DNA of 64,000 bases from Wyeomyia smithii (taxonomy: Eukaryota; Arthropoda; Insecta; Diptera; Culicidae), in assembly GCF_029784165.1 (NCBI RefSeq), contig NC_073695.1, forward strand, positions 160,695,622-160,759,621, read 5' to 3'. Numbering within the stretch: position 1 is the stretch's first letter; every line of letters begins with the position of its first letter. Shown in pieces: positions 21,271 through 31,896 of this stretch. A program made the translations under genes and the position numbers. The notes beneath the pieces are model-generated. The model was not told where the DNA came from and made no database searches. It saw nothing but the letters and a program-made list of their open reading frames with translations.

Positions 21271-22749
21271 ACAATTTATGCGGCGAAGACGCATAATCGA
21301 GGACAAGGAACCGAGGCGGCACAAAGCCGCCGTGGTTTTCGCGGTCCGAGCCGGCCGCCGACCCGCCGTTGGAAGCGGCGGCCTCTCGCATACAAACAAC
21401 TGATCTACCGGTTTTCTAGAATTATTCAAACAGCTTTTCTTTTCCTTAGTTAAGTCCGAACGAGCGGTAGCGAGTAAGGTCAGCATACACTTGGACAATA
21501 GAGTCGGCCAAAGGCCGCGAGTGTGTGTTGTCAAAAAGAAAATAGACCATTTTTTGGTTCTGCCATTCGTGCTCTTTGAGATTCTGCCATTCGTTATTCT
21601 GCATTATGAAATATTCTGCCTTCCGTAATTCTGCTTTTCGTAATTCTGCCTTTCGTGATTCTGCCTTTTGATTTTCTGCCTTTCGTAGGAGACCCATTTA
21701 TTTTCTAAGTAAAACAGCTAATCTCTATACACACTCATACTTACAGGGGCAACTAGTGAGTTTCGAACCTACTAGTCAACTACAAATTCTGAAAATCATA
21801 GTTTGAGGCAGCAATCACAATCATGGTCGCGAAAAAACGCAAGTCATTATTCGTTTTGTGCTATTTCAAGGTAAAACTAAAATCATAAGATAAAAATATA
21901 AATTTGGATTAGGAATTTATTTTTTGTTTGGCATCTTCGTGTGCATTGCACAGGTTGACCTAGTTATGGACAAGTTGCTCCTGATACAAAGTGTTTACAG
22001 GATGAAATAATCAATCAATGAAGAATTTCATCCTTGAAATTACTGTCCCTTGAAAAATTACATTTAAATAGCTATAGCATGGTCAAAGCTTCGTCGCCCA
22101 TACCGCAGTGGATTTTATTAGCCATATTTCTAGCGGAGAAAAATATTTTCTCAGGTTCAACTGAATTTGGACGAACTGTTCAAACAGACAGATCCAAATA
22201 GAGAAGTATTTACCTTCGGTTCCTTTCGATTCTTGTCTGATCATCATTTTATTTTCTTCTTCATTCATTTACTCTTCTCAACAGTTTCAGTTTCTCTAAG
22301 AATTTTGAAATTATTCACTAGCTTAAAACTATGTTTGGCGATGTGAAAGAAAATTGAAATAAAAATCTGTTGTTTTTGTTCCTATGAGTTTCGAAATTAT
22401 GTTCTTCGTAATCATATCACACGATTCATTCATTGAAATTTTCCAAACACTGTTAAATGTATCTGGATCGTATACCACAAGAGATCAAAACAATGGTCGC
22501 AGTGCACATAGGAACATTTCAGTCAAAAAGCTGGCCAAAAAAAGAAAAAAATAATTTAAGTGTTCCTCGTGCTATTGATCCTTTTTGCATTCTCTGATAC
22601 TTACTACATTGTTTGCAGCCCATCTTGAAATTTTCTGAATTGTTTACAAACGACAGTAACTATCATAACCTTGGTATTAGTTAGAGCCCATGAATAAGTC
22701 ACAAAATGTTCTACGAAAAATATAAACTTCTACTCATGTTATTATAACT
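21271..22749. repeat. 1.47-kb dispersed repeat, copy 2
   Basis: Same orientation and nearly the same sequence as 9941-11411, including the GC-rich start, the minisatellite (21553-21690) and the long AT-rich body. After CATGTTATTATAACT it continues as TTTAAAGTGATTC, whereas copy 1 is interrupted at that point. This copy is therefore the more complete one. Confidence 0.9.
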
Positions 22750-23800
22750 TTAAAGTGATTCTTGAGCGTCAACGAAGTCGCTTTAGTTCAAATACAATCG
22801 ACAGTTTCGAAATATGACAAAATTGGTATAGCTTAATCATGAAATTGTAAAGTTGGTCGGAAGCTTCACATTCATCAAAACGCAAATGCTAAGAGAAAAT
22901 GTACCATTGGATGAGCTGAGTTACGCAGTTAACATGACTCAATGATCTTCTGGAAGCACTGTGGTTTCCAAAATATTCATATCCTTTTGAAGCGAGTGAT
23001 TTAAAAAACGCTTTAAAAACGCAGAATCAATTATTGGCAAAAAAGTATTCACCAGAACAAGCTCTTCCTATATTTGTACTCTTACTATATTTGTGTCGAA
23101 TTTCAGAGTGATGGTGATCTAACTTGACGAAAACTTGTTAATAATAAGTTTTTATGTCTAAATATAAAGTTTAATAGAGATAAAACCATTTGAAAACACA
23201 TTAGAAATGTAAATGATAAACATTTCAAAAGGTCCTATCTGCTTTCATCGTTTTTCCGAAACGTCTTTTCATTTTGGAAATGTTAAGCTTAAGTAACTCT
23301 CCCAAGCGTGTTTTTTGTTCAGATGCTAGAGTAATCCCTCCGCTATCTACTTGTGCAAATAACGTGCCAAAAAAGATGTTTAATAAGTTGCGGTGATTGA
23401 ATGAAAGTGACCGATCAAAAAATCGATCAAAGCAGATAGACCTTTTGAAATGTTCCTCTAGATTTGCTATCTGAAAACTCATTAAAAAATTTTTGGCCAA
23501 GTTTTTGTTCTACGTACTCCTATGTGCAATGGTCTAAATCTTACAAAAAAAATCTGGATCGTAATAAAGCATATGTACTCATAAATGCAAAACCATAGTT
23601 ATGCAGTGACACGTCCATAAATGCAACCTGAGACGCTGAGCAAAAAATAAATTCAAAATCACAAATCATTTTAGTTTTATTTTAAATAGTATAGTGAGAA
23701 TAACTTGCGTTTTTTGCGGACATGATTGTCATCACTTCCCCAAACTATGATTTTCAGACTTTTGTAGTTGAACAAGTAGGTTAAAAGAACACGAGTCGCC
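22750..23800. other. interior of the inverted-repeat element, no gene recognised
   Basis: AT-rich sequence internal to 20648-23922. The only longer ORF (23225-23500, minus) has no features I can place. Confidence 0.4.
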
Positions 23801-24023
23801 CCTGGTTTGCATAAATCCGAAAAAAAATGAAAATACCGGGTTTTTACCGGTTTTACCGGTTTTTATTTTTATGAATACCGAAATACCGGTTTTTCGAAAT
23901 GTCGGTAATACCGACCACCCCATTTTCAGGGGAGGCTGACAATAAAAATACATACAGTCGCTGAGCAAACACATTGATTCTGTCTGCAGACTCTGTATAT
24001 TTTGTAACAAAAAATCCTCTAAT

Positions 24024-25620
24024 TACCGTGGAATGGGGTGAAATTGATCAGTAGGGTGAAATTGATCACCTGAAAATTCGTGATAAAAATACTAATCAAA
24101 AGATATTACTCTTACAACACTAGGCAATGTTAACGAGTCTTTAAACGCAACTTTTGCATGATTCACATACCTGTTAAAGTTAACTCTTGCATGCCCGGTG
24201 CAATTATTCATATTTTCGAAAAATTCTTATAACTCAGTCAAAACTCAATCAAATTTGATCAAAAAAGTTTCCAAATAACAAAAAAAAGTATTGAATTTAC
24301 TTAAAGTAATCTTAGTTGAGGATTAATTACGTTGTATTTGGAGAAGTGAGTAAAGTTCGATAAAAGCTCAAAAAATGTTATTTTCAACAATGATCATTCC
24401 ATACCATTAAAGAAATACTGATGAATTCGCAGGAAACCAAAAAGATTTTAATTTCAGAGCTAGTTTTTGAGCTTTTGCAACAAACCGAATTGAATAGGGG
24501 AGCTGGTAGCCACAAGGTTACAGAGTCCGCCTTGATAAGCAGATGGTCGTGAGTTCGAATCTTGTTATAGAAGCAGGCCATTTTTAATTATCAAAGGACT
24601 TAAGCATGGGTTAATTCTCAGGCTCCTCATCACCACCATCACCACTCCCTAGAATTCACCTAGCGATAGAGAACATTTCTATGCTTCTAAAATAACTTTG
24701 CTCTTGCATCGATAGAACCGCGATACACACATACCCCCCTCCACTCCGTTCTCGTAATGAAATAACATTTGTACGTCTCTGAGATTGGTTTTTTGGGTAG
24801 AAGAACGCGCGCGTCGTCGTTCTCTCGCAGTCGATAGAATTAGAATCGCGATACTACATACGGTGAAATTTCGAAAAGGAATGCGACAAACACACTAACA
24901 CAAATCTCCTCCATACCCGTGATGCTTGTAGAGTGTGCAGGAGTATATCCGGCTCTCTAGTAGCAACAAGTATCGAACTAACTTTCCTTTCCTTCCTTTC
25001 TTTAATCTACCTTCTGGACCGGCAGGCGTCGGTACTGATCAGCATGCAGGGATCATTGGAGATGCACATCGAATAGCTAAAAATCCCAAGCAATAATTGA
25101 TAAACTCCATGTGCAATTCCGGTCGATCCTGGTCAGTAACGAAGTGGGCAACCGGTGGTGATCAATCAAGCTCAAGCTCAAGCTTTTGCAACAAACCGAA
25201 TTGAAATCGGTCTAACGACGATCAAATAAGAGCAAATTTAGCAACAAGCAGCTCGTGAACCAAAATAAACTGAATAATCTGAAATATCGTTATTTTCGTT
25301 TCCAAACTAGCTGTAAATGATATTTTTCAGTACAGAAATCATCATTTATCTTTAGCATATCGAAAAAAATACATTGCCAAAAGAATGTATGGATTTCAAT
25401 GGTGATCACTTTCACCCCAATTTAGCTCATAGTACCTTATAGATTTATCGAATTTATTTCATGAAGTAGACGATAGAAAATTTCACCAATAGCCATAGAG
25501 GTTTACTGGAGCACATATCAGTATTTGTTTTAAAATTATACTATTTCGGGAAAAATGTACATGAAGCTAGTTAATTGGAAATTGTTTAAAAATTGATCAA
25601 TTTAACCCCGTTCCATGGTA
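24024..25620. mobile_element. TA-flanked inverted-repeat element with GGGGTGAAATTGATCA ends
   Basis: The left end TACCGTGGAATGGGGTGAAATTGATCA is matched in reverse by TTGATCAATTTAACCCCGTTCCATGGTA on the right. TA is present at both edges. The end sequence is related to that of 36373-37639 (TACCGTAAAACGGGGTAACATTGAT), so both probably belong to one TA-target superfamily (mariner-like by inference). A SINE is inserted at 24495-25180. No transposase seen. Confidence 0.75.
24495..25180 (+). mobile_element. tRNA-derived SINE with 25-bp target duplication
   Basis: An internal RNA polymerase III promoter is visible: box A-like GGTAGCCACAAGG near 24505 and box B GAGTTCGAATCTTG near 24551. The insert is flanked by perfect direct repeats of 25 bases that begin AGCTTTTGCAACAAACCG (24470-24494 and 25181-25205). 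The 3' end is a short CTCAAG repeat. At 686 bp it is long for a SINE and may be composite. Resembles the Feilai-type tRNA SINEs of Aedes (family assignment is inference). Confidence 0.8.
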
Positions 25621-25682
25621 CAGTGTTTAGTCCCACGTCACCATTTCATACAACCCTAGGGCTGTATACCTTGTAGTATTTA
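25621..25682. repeat. solitary terminus of the 6294-8818 repeat family
   Basis: TTAGTCCCACGTCACCATTTC through CCTTGTAGTATTT matches the right end of the element at 8764-8818. The rest of this copy is not visible on the left, where the 24024-25620 element is inserted. Confidence 0.75.
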
Positions 25683-26269
25683 TTCAAGTTTCAGGTGTCT
25701 ACTAATAATTTCAGAAGAGTTTAGCTGCAATTACTCGCGACCAAACGGTTAAGACCGTTTGACAATGAAGAAAATGAGAAAAATCATTATTTTCATTATT
25801 TATTTTATTATTAGTTTGGTCTATATGCCGATGAATCGCCCGGTTGTTTTCCGGCCTTCGTTAGTTACTTCTTCTCTCAAAGAAGAGGTAGTGATCTAGA
25901 CACCTCTACATGCAGTCCGGGGGTTACTGTCATAGTTTCTCATTCTTAACCCACTTTTTGACGTGCGGGTCGTGTGACTGCCGTCAATCACGTTTTTGGT
26001 GTTCGAAAGGTTGGCCGACCATCTCTGGTATGTGTCTAAAAGATTAGAACGTCGGACGTGACTAGATATCCGGAGGCCTATGACATAGCTCGTGGCATGA
26101 AGAGATTCCCCTAATGATAATGGCTAATGACCTAATGGCGCAACCACGCCCTTAGTCTTGGGTAGACGTCACTCCACGGAATCATATTGTCACTAGCGCA
26201 TAATCTCTCGGAACAAGCTCATAAACCCACTTTCAGGGCCATTGAGACCGATGCCAGTAAGGTCTCAAT
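25683..26269 (+). other. probable 5' part of R1-like fragment
   Basis: No ORF. Less AT-rich than its surroundings. It leads without a break into the R1-like coding remnant at 26270, so it may be the decayed ORF1/5' UTR region of that element. Confidence 0.4.
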
Positions 26270-26795
26270 CATTTCAATCGGCAAATGGCAACCTTACCTT
26301 GAAGGTAGCCAAACTTAAGATTAGCTGGTCGGTTGTCCCTTGAGTATGCTATAGCAGCCAGACGTTTGCTTCAGGTGCTTCGTTAGGGGTCATAAGTCTT
26401 GGACCAGCAAGAGACCCTCTAGTGGCCAGTTATATTGGTGATGCAGTGGTGCAGGCTGTAAAGCTGAAGACTGTGGGTGTGCTTGCTGTGTACCGGGACG
26501 CCAAACATTTTATGGGAGGCTTAGGGTGCCCAGCCGGTAAACCAACTACTAGGTCGCGTAGAGATGACCCAGCTTAACCTGAACAATTGCTATGTGACAC
26601 AGCCGTTACTATACCAAGCAGTGTCTGAATTGTTGTTGGACATCGCCATCGTATTGGATCCATACCGCATCTTTTCTGAAAACGGTAACTGTGTTGCGGA
26701 TAAGCCCAGCATAGCGTCGATATGGACGAGGAGCAGATTTCCGGTCCGGTCGATTGTCCAAGGTTTTCGAGGGTTAAGTTTGATGGACACGTGAA
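26270..26795 (+). pseudogene. R1-like retrotransposon fragment (ORF1 end, ORF2 start)
   Basis: Parallel to 46120-46610: the LKVGWSVCPL-type segment ahead of a zinc-knuckle block, followed by the endonuclease start LNLNNCYVTQPLLYQAVSELLLDIAIVLDPYR and the VADKPSIASIWT motif of R1-clade endonucleases. Full of stops and frameshifts and truncated after about 75 codons of ORF2. Two fragments of the same family in one gene suggest repeated insertion or later segmental copying. Confidence 0.75.
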
Positions 26796-26884
26796 TCTTG
26801 AAAAAGTTTTATTTGATGACTTGTTCATTACATTATAGTTGCAAGTCCAGTGCTTCATATAACGTTGTTGTCCAGTTCGTACGA

Positions 26885-27088
26885 ATTTCGGCCACGTCTC
26901 CCAGCCAGTCGTCGTGTGTTCGAATCCCGGCTCGGGAGAGAGATTGTTAGTGTCAATAGGATCGTAGCGCTAACCCTGCAATTGTCCTGTTTCCTATAAC
27001 TATAACAGTTGGTTGCGAAGTTTGTGTCGAAGAAAACCAGAAGGTCAAATTTCGAAACGGAATTGTAGTAACTAGGCTTTACTTTTTT
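26885..27088 (+). mobile_element. tRNA-like SINE (partial)
   Basis: Box B GTGTTCGAATCCCGGCTCGG at 26926-26946 is followed by the mosquito SINE body GGATCGTAGCGCTAACCCTG...GTCCTGTTTCC and an end close to GTAGTAACTAGGCTTTAC. No clear box A or target duplication, so it is probably 5'-truncated. It lies 155 bp upstream of ARMH3 exon 3. Confidence 0.7.
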
Positions 27089-27243
27089 AGATGATGAATA
27101 TAACTACTGATCAATGTTGTATTGAACAACTTTCGTGGTGGTATATCGTGGCGTGTAACACTTGTTTGTTTTATTTGGAAAACTTCAAGAAAATCGATCC
27201 GGTCCGTAAAATTACAACATTTATTCAGCTAATTCTTTTTCAG

Positions 27244-27402
27244 ATTCGGTCAAATAATTTCCGCATCTCTGTTCGAATTCATAAGACAACCGACAATCAA
27301 CAACATTCCTGGTCAAGCTAATTCTTGGATAACGTCTATTTCATCAATGGTAGGAAATATGTTTTTATCCGATGAAACAGATGAGCGAATGCATCACATA
27401 AG
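27244..27402 (+). CDS. ARMH3: ARMH3 orthologue, exon 3
   Basis: Follows the acceptor TTTTTCAG. The first base completes the glycine begun in exon 2, then FGQIISASLFEFIRQ and, further on, the conserved SMVGNMFLSDETDERMHHI. Family members have the equivalent G(L/F)...IAQALSEY...NMVGSMFIAD segment. Ends AG|GTAAAA in phase 2. It is separated from exon 4 by a 60-bp intron (27403-27462). Confidence 0.93.
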
Positions 27403-27462
27403 GTAAAACAAATATTTGATTTTATACATTACTGTATTATTGTTTTTTACTTTTATTTTCAG

Positions 27463-27678
27463 ACAAAACATTGCTCTTTTGCTGGCGTTGTATGAGGCAG
27501 TACACTTAAACAGAAATTTTATCACAACACTAGCTACTACACAAGCAGAATCTAGCTCACCTCCGTCTCCATCAAGCACTTTAAGCGGACATCACACAAC
27601 GAAAGAATTGGCGACTGCTCCGTTGATGGACATAACGCATTATCCTACTAATCTGCTTGTTGCTGTTTTTCAATATTG
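27463..27678 (+). CDS. ARMH3: ARMH3 orthologue, exon 4
   Basis: After TTTTCAG, encodes QNIALLLALYEAVHLNRNFI, the most diagnostic stretch of the family (ILLALYEAVHLNRNFIT in vertebrates). A Ser/Pro/Thr-rich low-complexity loop follows, and then NLLVAVFQYW. It ends TG|GTAATT in phase 2, giving a cysteine when joined to exon 5. The following intron is 26.9 kb. Confidence 0.95.
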
Positions 27679-28170
27679 GTAATTTTTTTTTGCAATATTC
27701 ACAATATTCACAGAATGGAGAAATGAAAATCATTTTTTTATGAAAGATTATTTCAAAAATGTTAAATTTCAACATTTTTAAAAATTTTTGTATTCTAAAG
27801 TTTTTAAAAGATTCCGACAGTCATTCGAAATTAGAAAGCTCTCGATAGTTAAATTCTTAATGCATAGGTTTTCGAGTTGTTTTGAATTTAAGTTCGAAAA
27901 GTATTTTTTTATGTCTTCCTTAAGTGTTTTCGGGTTTTATCGTAAGGATACTAAAATGATGATACACAGTCTAAAGAAATACTCTTTCTAAAATGATTTA
28001 AGAAAACTTTAGAGGGGAGTGGGGGATGGGGTACGCTAATGTCCACACTTGTCCAAGGGGTAAGTGGGAGAAGGGGTGATGATGATGTCAACGTGGACCC
28101 GCTGTTTTCCAGAAAAAAAATGCAAAATTACCCAAAATACATTGGCTTATCAAAAAAATGTCTACAGATA
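27679..28170. other. start of intron 4, nothing recognised
   Basis: AT-rich. The short ORFs at 27788 and 28064 have no recognisable features and lie in the intron. Confidence 0.5.
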
Positions 28171-28622
28171 CAGTCAGGTTTTTTTTTACGCGGGTGATAA
28201 AAAAAACCGCGTCAATTCGAAAATTCGCGTAATAAACAACGTTAATTCGAAAATTCGCGTTAAGTAAGCAGCAAGAAGGACTTTAGAAAAAAACCGAGAC
28301 GCTCTAGGACCAGTATTTAAAATTGTCCTCTTCGACGGTAATTCCAGATTGTTCGGAAAGCGGATGGTTTTTTTTTACTAAGTCTTCCACTAAATAAACA
28401 CTCTGACGTTTCTGGTCCCAAACTTGCGTTAATTCGAAAATTCACGAACAAATTTTTCGAATTAGCGCTGTATCGCGTAAAAAACCGCATTAATTCAAAA
28501 ATCCGCGTAAAAACGCGTTAATTCAAAAATCCGCGTAAAAAACCGCGTTAATTTGCAAATCCGCGTAAGAAAACCTCGTAAAAAAATCCGCGTATAAAAA
28601 ACCGCGTAACAAAACCTGACTG
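28171..28622. mobile_element. TA-flanked MITE with internal CGCGTTAATTCGAAAA repeats
   Basis: 452 bp. The left end CAGTCAGGTTTTTTTTTACGCGG and the right end CCGCGTAACAAAACCTGACTG are inverted copies, with TA on both sides (28169-28170 and 28623-28624). The interior consists of short tandem units, GCGTTAATTCGAAAATCCGCGTAAAAA and variants, repeated at both ends around a unique centre. A relative is at 43624-44005. TA target suggests Tc1/mariner-type mobilisation (inference). Confidence 0.85.
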
Positions 28623-28689
28623 TATTCTGGTTCTTAGAGTCGTAGTCAGCTATATTTGAGATAAATTTGAAATCATATTATTTGTGGCC

Positions 28690-28950
28690 TCTTCATTTTT
28701 GCCTTTCTTCTAGAAAAATATAGCAACCACTGGCAAAACCGAAGGTATAAAAATGGTCCAAGTGTGTGTGTATGTATGTATGTGCAACTTTTCAATCTCA
28801 CTCGATTTTCTCAGAGATGGCTGTACCGATTTTCACAAAATTATTCTCAAATGAAAGGTCTAGTTACCCCATAAGACCCTAATCAATTTTATTGTAATCG
28901 GATTTTCAGTTTAAAGGTTATGTATCAAAATGTAAGAATCACAATTTTTA
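28690..28950. repeat. dispersed repeat with TCTCAGAGATGGCTG core
   Basis: Contains GCCTTTCTTCTAG..., a GTGTGTATGTATGTATG microsatellite (about 28768-28790) and the core TTTCTCAGAGATGGCTGTACC, then TCAAATGAAAGGTCTAGTTACCCCATAAGACC. Related copies occur at 31897-32480 (+), 42800-43075 (reverse) and 43382-43623 (reverse). Confidence 0.8.
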
Positions 28951-29114
28951 TTTTTATTTGAAATTCGAACATAGGCTGAAAGCCCGTTACCCATTCCTAA
29001 TAAAAAAAATATTTCACAATCCATTCTTTATAATAAGTTTCACGATACACTTATACTGGTTAGTTACATACATAAATATAATTAGAAGATTAATAAAATT
29101 ACGTAGACTAGTCA

Positions 29115-30292
29115 AGCTGTGGATCCACCATCCATCTACGAGGTGAAGAAAGCAGTGAACGCTGTATCGTGCCGTCCATCGGATCATGCTGAGAGTGTGG
29201 TCTGATGAAGAATTGCCTTCGGACTGTTTGGAGGGTCTCATATGCCCGATCTACAAAAAAGGTCATCGCCATCGGGCTGTAGCAATTATCGGGGCATAAC
29301 TCTTCTCAATACCGTGTACAAAATTCTCTCCCGCATCCTGTTCCACAGGCTGAGGCCGTTGCAGGAGACCTTTGTTGGCGAGTACCAATGCGGTTTTCGA
29401 GGGGGACGCTCCACGAAGGACCAAATGTTTACTTTGCGACAAATCCTCGATAAATTTCGAGAATTCAACTTGCAGACGCACCATCTGTTCATAGACTTCA
29501 GGGCAGCGTACGATTCAGTTAAGAGAAATGAGTTATGGCAGATTATGCTCGAACATGGCTTCCTAACAAAGCTGATTAGGCTAATACGTGCCACCCTTGA
29601 AGGTTCTACATCAAGCGTCAGGATTGCCGGTGAGATATCGGACTCTTTTGTGACGTTAGATGGTTTGAAGCAGGGTGACGGGCTGTCGAACTTATTGTTC
29701 AACATCGCATTGGAAGGTGCTCTACGGAGGGCTGGTGTGCAGAGAAGCAGCACCATCATTACGAAGTAGCACATGCTTCTCTGTTTTGCGGACGATATCG
29801 ACATCATAGGTATCAACCGTAGAGCTGTGGACGAGGCCTTCGGACCTGTCAGGAGGGAAGCTGCGAGATTAGGGCTTGTCATAAACTCTGCCAAAACGAA
29901 ATACATGGTGGCTGGCAGAGTGCGTGGTAGTCCGTCGGAGGTTGGTGCTGCGGTGGTGCTAGAGGGGGAAACATTTAAAGTAGTTGACGAATTCATTTAC
30001 CTGGGAACATTAGTGACATGTGACAACGAGGTTAGCCGTGAGATAAAGAGTCGGATATCAGCCGTAAACAGGGCCTTTTACGGATTACGTAACCAGCTAA
30101 GGTCCCGCAGTCTGCAAATCCGTACTAAACTTGTACTCTATAAAACACTGATTCTTCCGGTGGCTCTCTACGGCCATGAATCATGGACGCTGAAAAAGGC
30201 TGATCGGCGAGCTCTTGGTGTTTTTGAGCGTAGGATTTTGCGTTCAATCCTTGGCGGCAAACTAGAAAATGGTGTTTGGCGCAGACGTATGA
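29115..30292 (+). pseudogene. RTE-like non-LTR retrotransposon, RT fragment
   Basis: RT domain with CSNYRGITLLNTVYKILS, CGFRGGRSTKDQ, LFIDFRAAYDSVKR, LKQGDGLSNLLFNIALE and the catalytic CFADDIDIIG. A C-terminal LYGHESWTLKK...LGVFERRILRSILGG follows. This motif set is typical of RTE-clade elements (mosquito JAM1 relatives). One in-frame TAG at 29767-29769 separates the two halves (29242-29769 and 29773-30324), just before the FADD motif. The N-terminal endonuclease is missing (5' truncation), and the 3' end is cut at about 30292 by the next element. Confidence 0.85.
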
Positions 30293-31896
30293 ACAAAACA
30301 CTAATACAGTTGTTACTAAACTAAGCCTATGTTTCAAGGTATTCATAAATCGAGTAGTTGGCTCATTCTGCGAATAGTTTCTGGATCGGAAAGGAGGGTC
30401 GAACGTTCTTCGTTGTCGAAGCGTGACTTGGCTGTTGTTAAAGATCAATCTGTCAGCAAGAGGTTGGCTGTCACTACTTCCGGATAAAATGTTCGTGTAA
30501 AAGATGATGTCATTTATCTTGTGTCGTGAGTTAATCGTGTCAAGGTTCACCAGAGAGCACAGATCTTGAAAGAGGGTAGTTCTCCATTCCACCCGAGATT
30601 CCTAAGAGCAAACTTCAATTCGCTGTATGTAAGTTACGTAGTAAGGCCGCCAAACGCCACTGGTGAAATCAAGTTTACTTCTAACAAGTCCTTTGTAGAT
30701 TGCTAGTATTGCATAAGGATCATCAAGGTCTCGGCTATACCTCCTGACGAGAAAGAAAAGTTTCAAGCTATCCACGATTACATGGTCAATGTGTTTTGTG
30801 AAAGACAGTGTAAAGTCGAAGGTTACGCCTAAATCACGAACATATTCAGCACGTGGTACAACATTATCTGAATAAGCATAATTGTACAATACGGGGTGAG
30901 CTTTCCTGGTGAGTGTCAGTACTGAGCATTTGCTCGCGTTCACATGTAGTCCGCAACTAGCACGAAATTCTCCGAATATTTCTAAATCACTCTGCAATCT
31001 TTGGCAGTCGTCATTATGTTGGTTGATAGGTAGGAACAATTTCACATCATCTGCGTAAATCAAAACGTTTGCATGGCAGATCACATCAGGCAGTTTATTC
31101 ATCAAAAGCACGAACTGCAATGGGCCTAGATGACTGCCTTGTGGTACTCCTGACTGGACAATTAACGAGTTCGGTTTACTTCTCGGATCTTCAAAAACTG
31201 CACTCTACGTTCAAGATGCGACTTGAGCCAATTGTAGAGTGAGCCACGAATCCCTGCATCTGCTACTGCCCTTAATATACTAACAATACTAACAGCATCG
31301 AAGGCTTTGCTCATGTCTGTATAAATACAATCAACTATACTATCAACTATCCTATTTTCATCGGTATTCTCGGTAAACACGCTTTTAAAGCCTGTAGTAC
31401 ACTCTTTGTCTAATGGTCAAATATTTGACCTTCTGACATAATGGTCAAATTTATTTAACATCATGGTTGTTGTTTGCCCGTGTTTGCCCCATGTAAAAAT
31501 TGGAGAGTGACAAATAATTATCTTTGACCAAATTTTTATCTGTCAAAAAGTGACAAGTATTTGACGCTCGGTCAAAGAGTGTACTACAGGCTTAAAGTAC
31601 GCCGCAAGGAGATCCGTCGATGATTGAGCATCATTAGAAGCGACACCGTTGTATTTCACGATTTCTGGAACACCAGAATTCTTTCTCCTGCCTTTTATGA
31701 ATTTCCAGAACGATTTTGGGTTACTTTTCAAGCTGTTTTGAATATCGGACATATACACTTGATACGCTTCCCTGTGAACTGCTTTAAACGTTCGCATACT
31801 TCTTTGTACTTCGATACATTTTCATGAGACGATGAGCGACGCATGCGTTTCAAAGCACTCCTTTTCTCCTTCATTAGTTTAACAAGCGCAGACAAA
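30293..31896 (-). pseudogene. CR1/Jockey-group non-LTR retrotransposon, RT fragment
   Basis: On the minus strand, from 5' to 3': a linker with NPKSFWKFIKGRRKNSGVPE (about 31543-31797, its end interrupted by a MITE at 31390-31591); RT motifs YTDMSKAFDAV (about 31300) and the VLIYADDVKLFLPI catalytic core (about 31060); and then LDFTSGVWRPYY and a C-terminal region reaching 30293. Several frameshifts and a missing endonuclease make it a remnant. Clade placement within the CR1/Jockey group is by motif style only. Confidence 0.75.
31390..31591. mobile_element. MITE, TTAA-type flank, copy 2
   Basis: 202 bp with inverted ends GCCTGTAGTACACTCTTTG / CAAAGAGTGTACTACAGGC and the flanking duplication TTAAA on both sides (31385-31389 and 31592-31596). 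Same family as 1947-2158. It is inserted within the CR1/Jockey-group reverse transcriptase remnant. Confidence 0.85.

Larger units (their letters stand above)
20648..23922. mobile_element. inverted-repeat element with ACCGGTATTTCGG ends
   Basis: The left end TAGGGTGGTTTACCGGTAAAACC and the complement of the right end GGTAATACCGACCACCCCA form imperfect inverted ends, each rich in GGTATTTCGGTATT. Flanks TTTCCAGG (20640-20647) and TTTTCAGG (23923-23930) look like an 8-bp target duplication with one mismatch, as for hAT elements. Inside are the inverted minisatellite pair and 1.47-kb repeat copy 2. It contains no transposase that I can see (23225-23500 on the minus strand has a 91-residue ORF of unknown nature). 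Confidence 0.7.

Noticed and set aside
24500..24570. Functional tRNA gene
   Set aside because: Box A and B are present but no cloverleaf closes. The 25-bp target duplications around it identify a SINE.
29286..29996. 236-residue minus-strand ORF
   Set aside because: It is the antisense shadow of the RTE-like RT.
30125..30592. 155-residue minus-strand ORF as a separate gene
   Set aside because: Its N-terminal part is the C-terminal end of the CR1/Jockey-group remnant and the rest is antisense to the RTE-like fragment.
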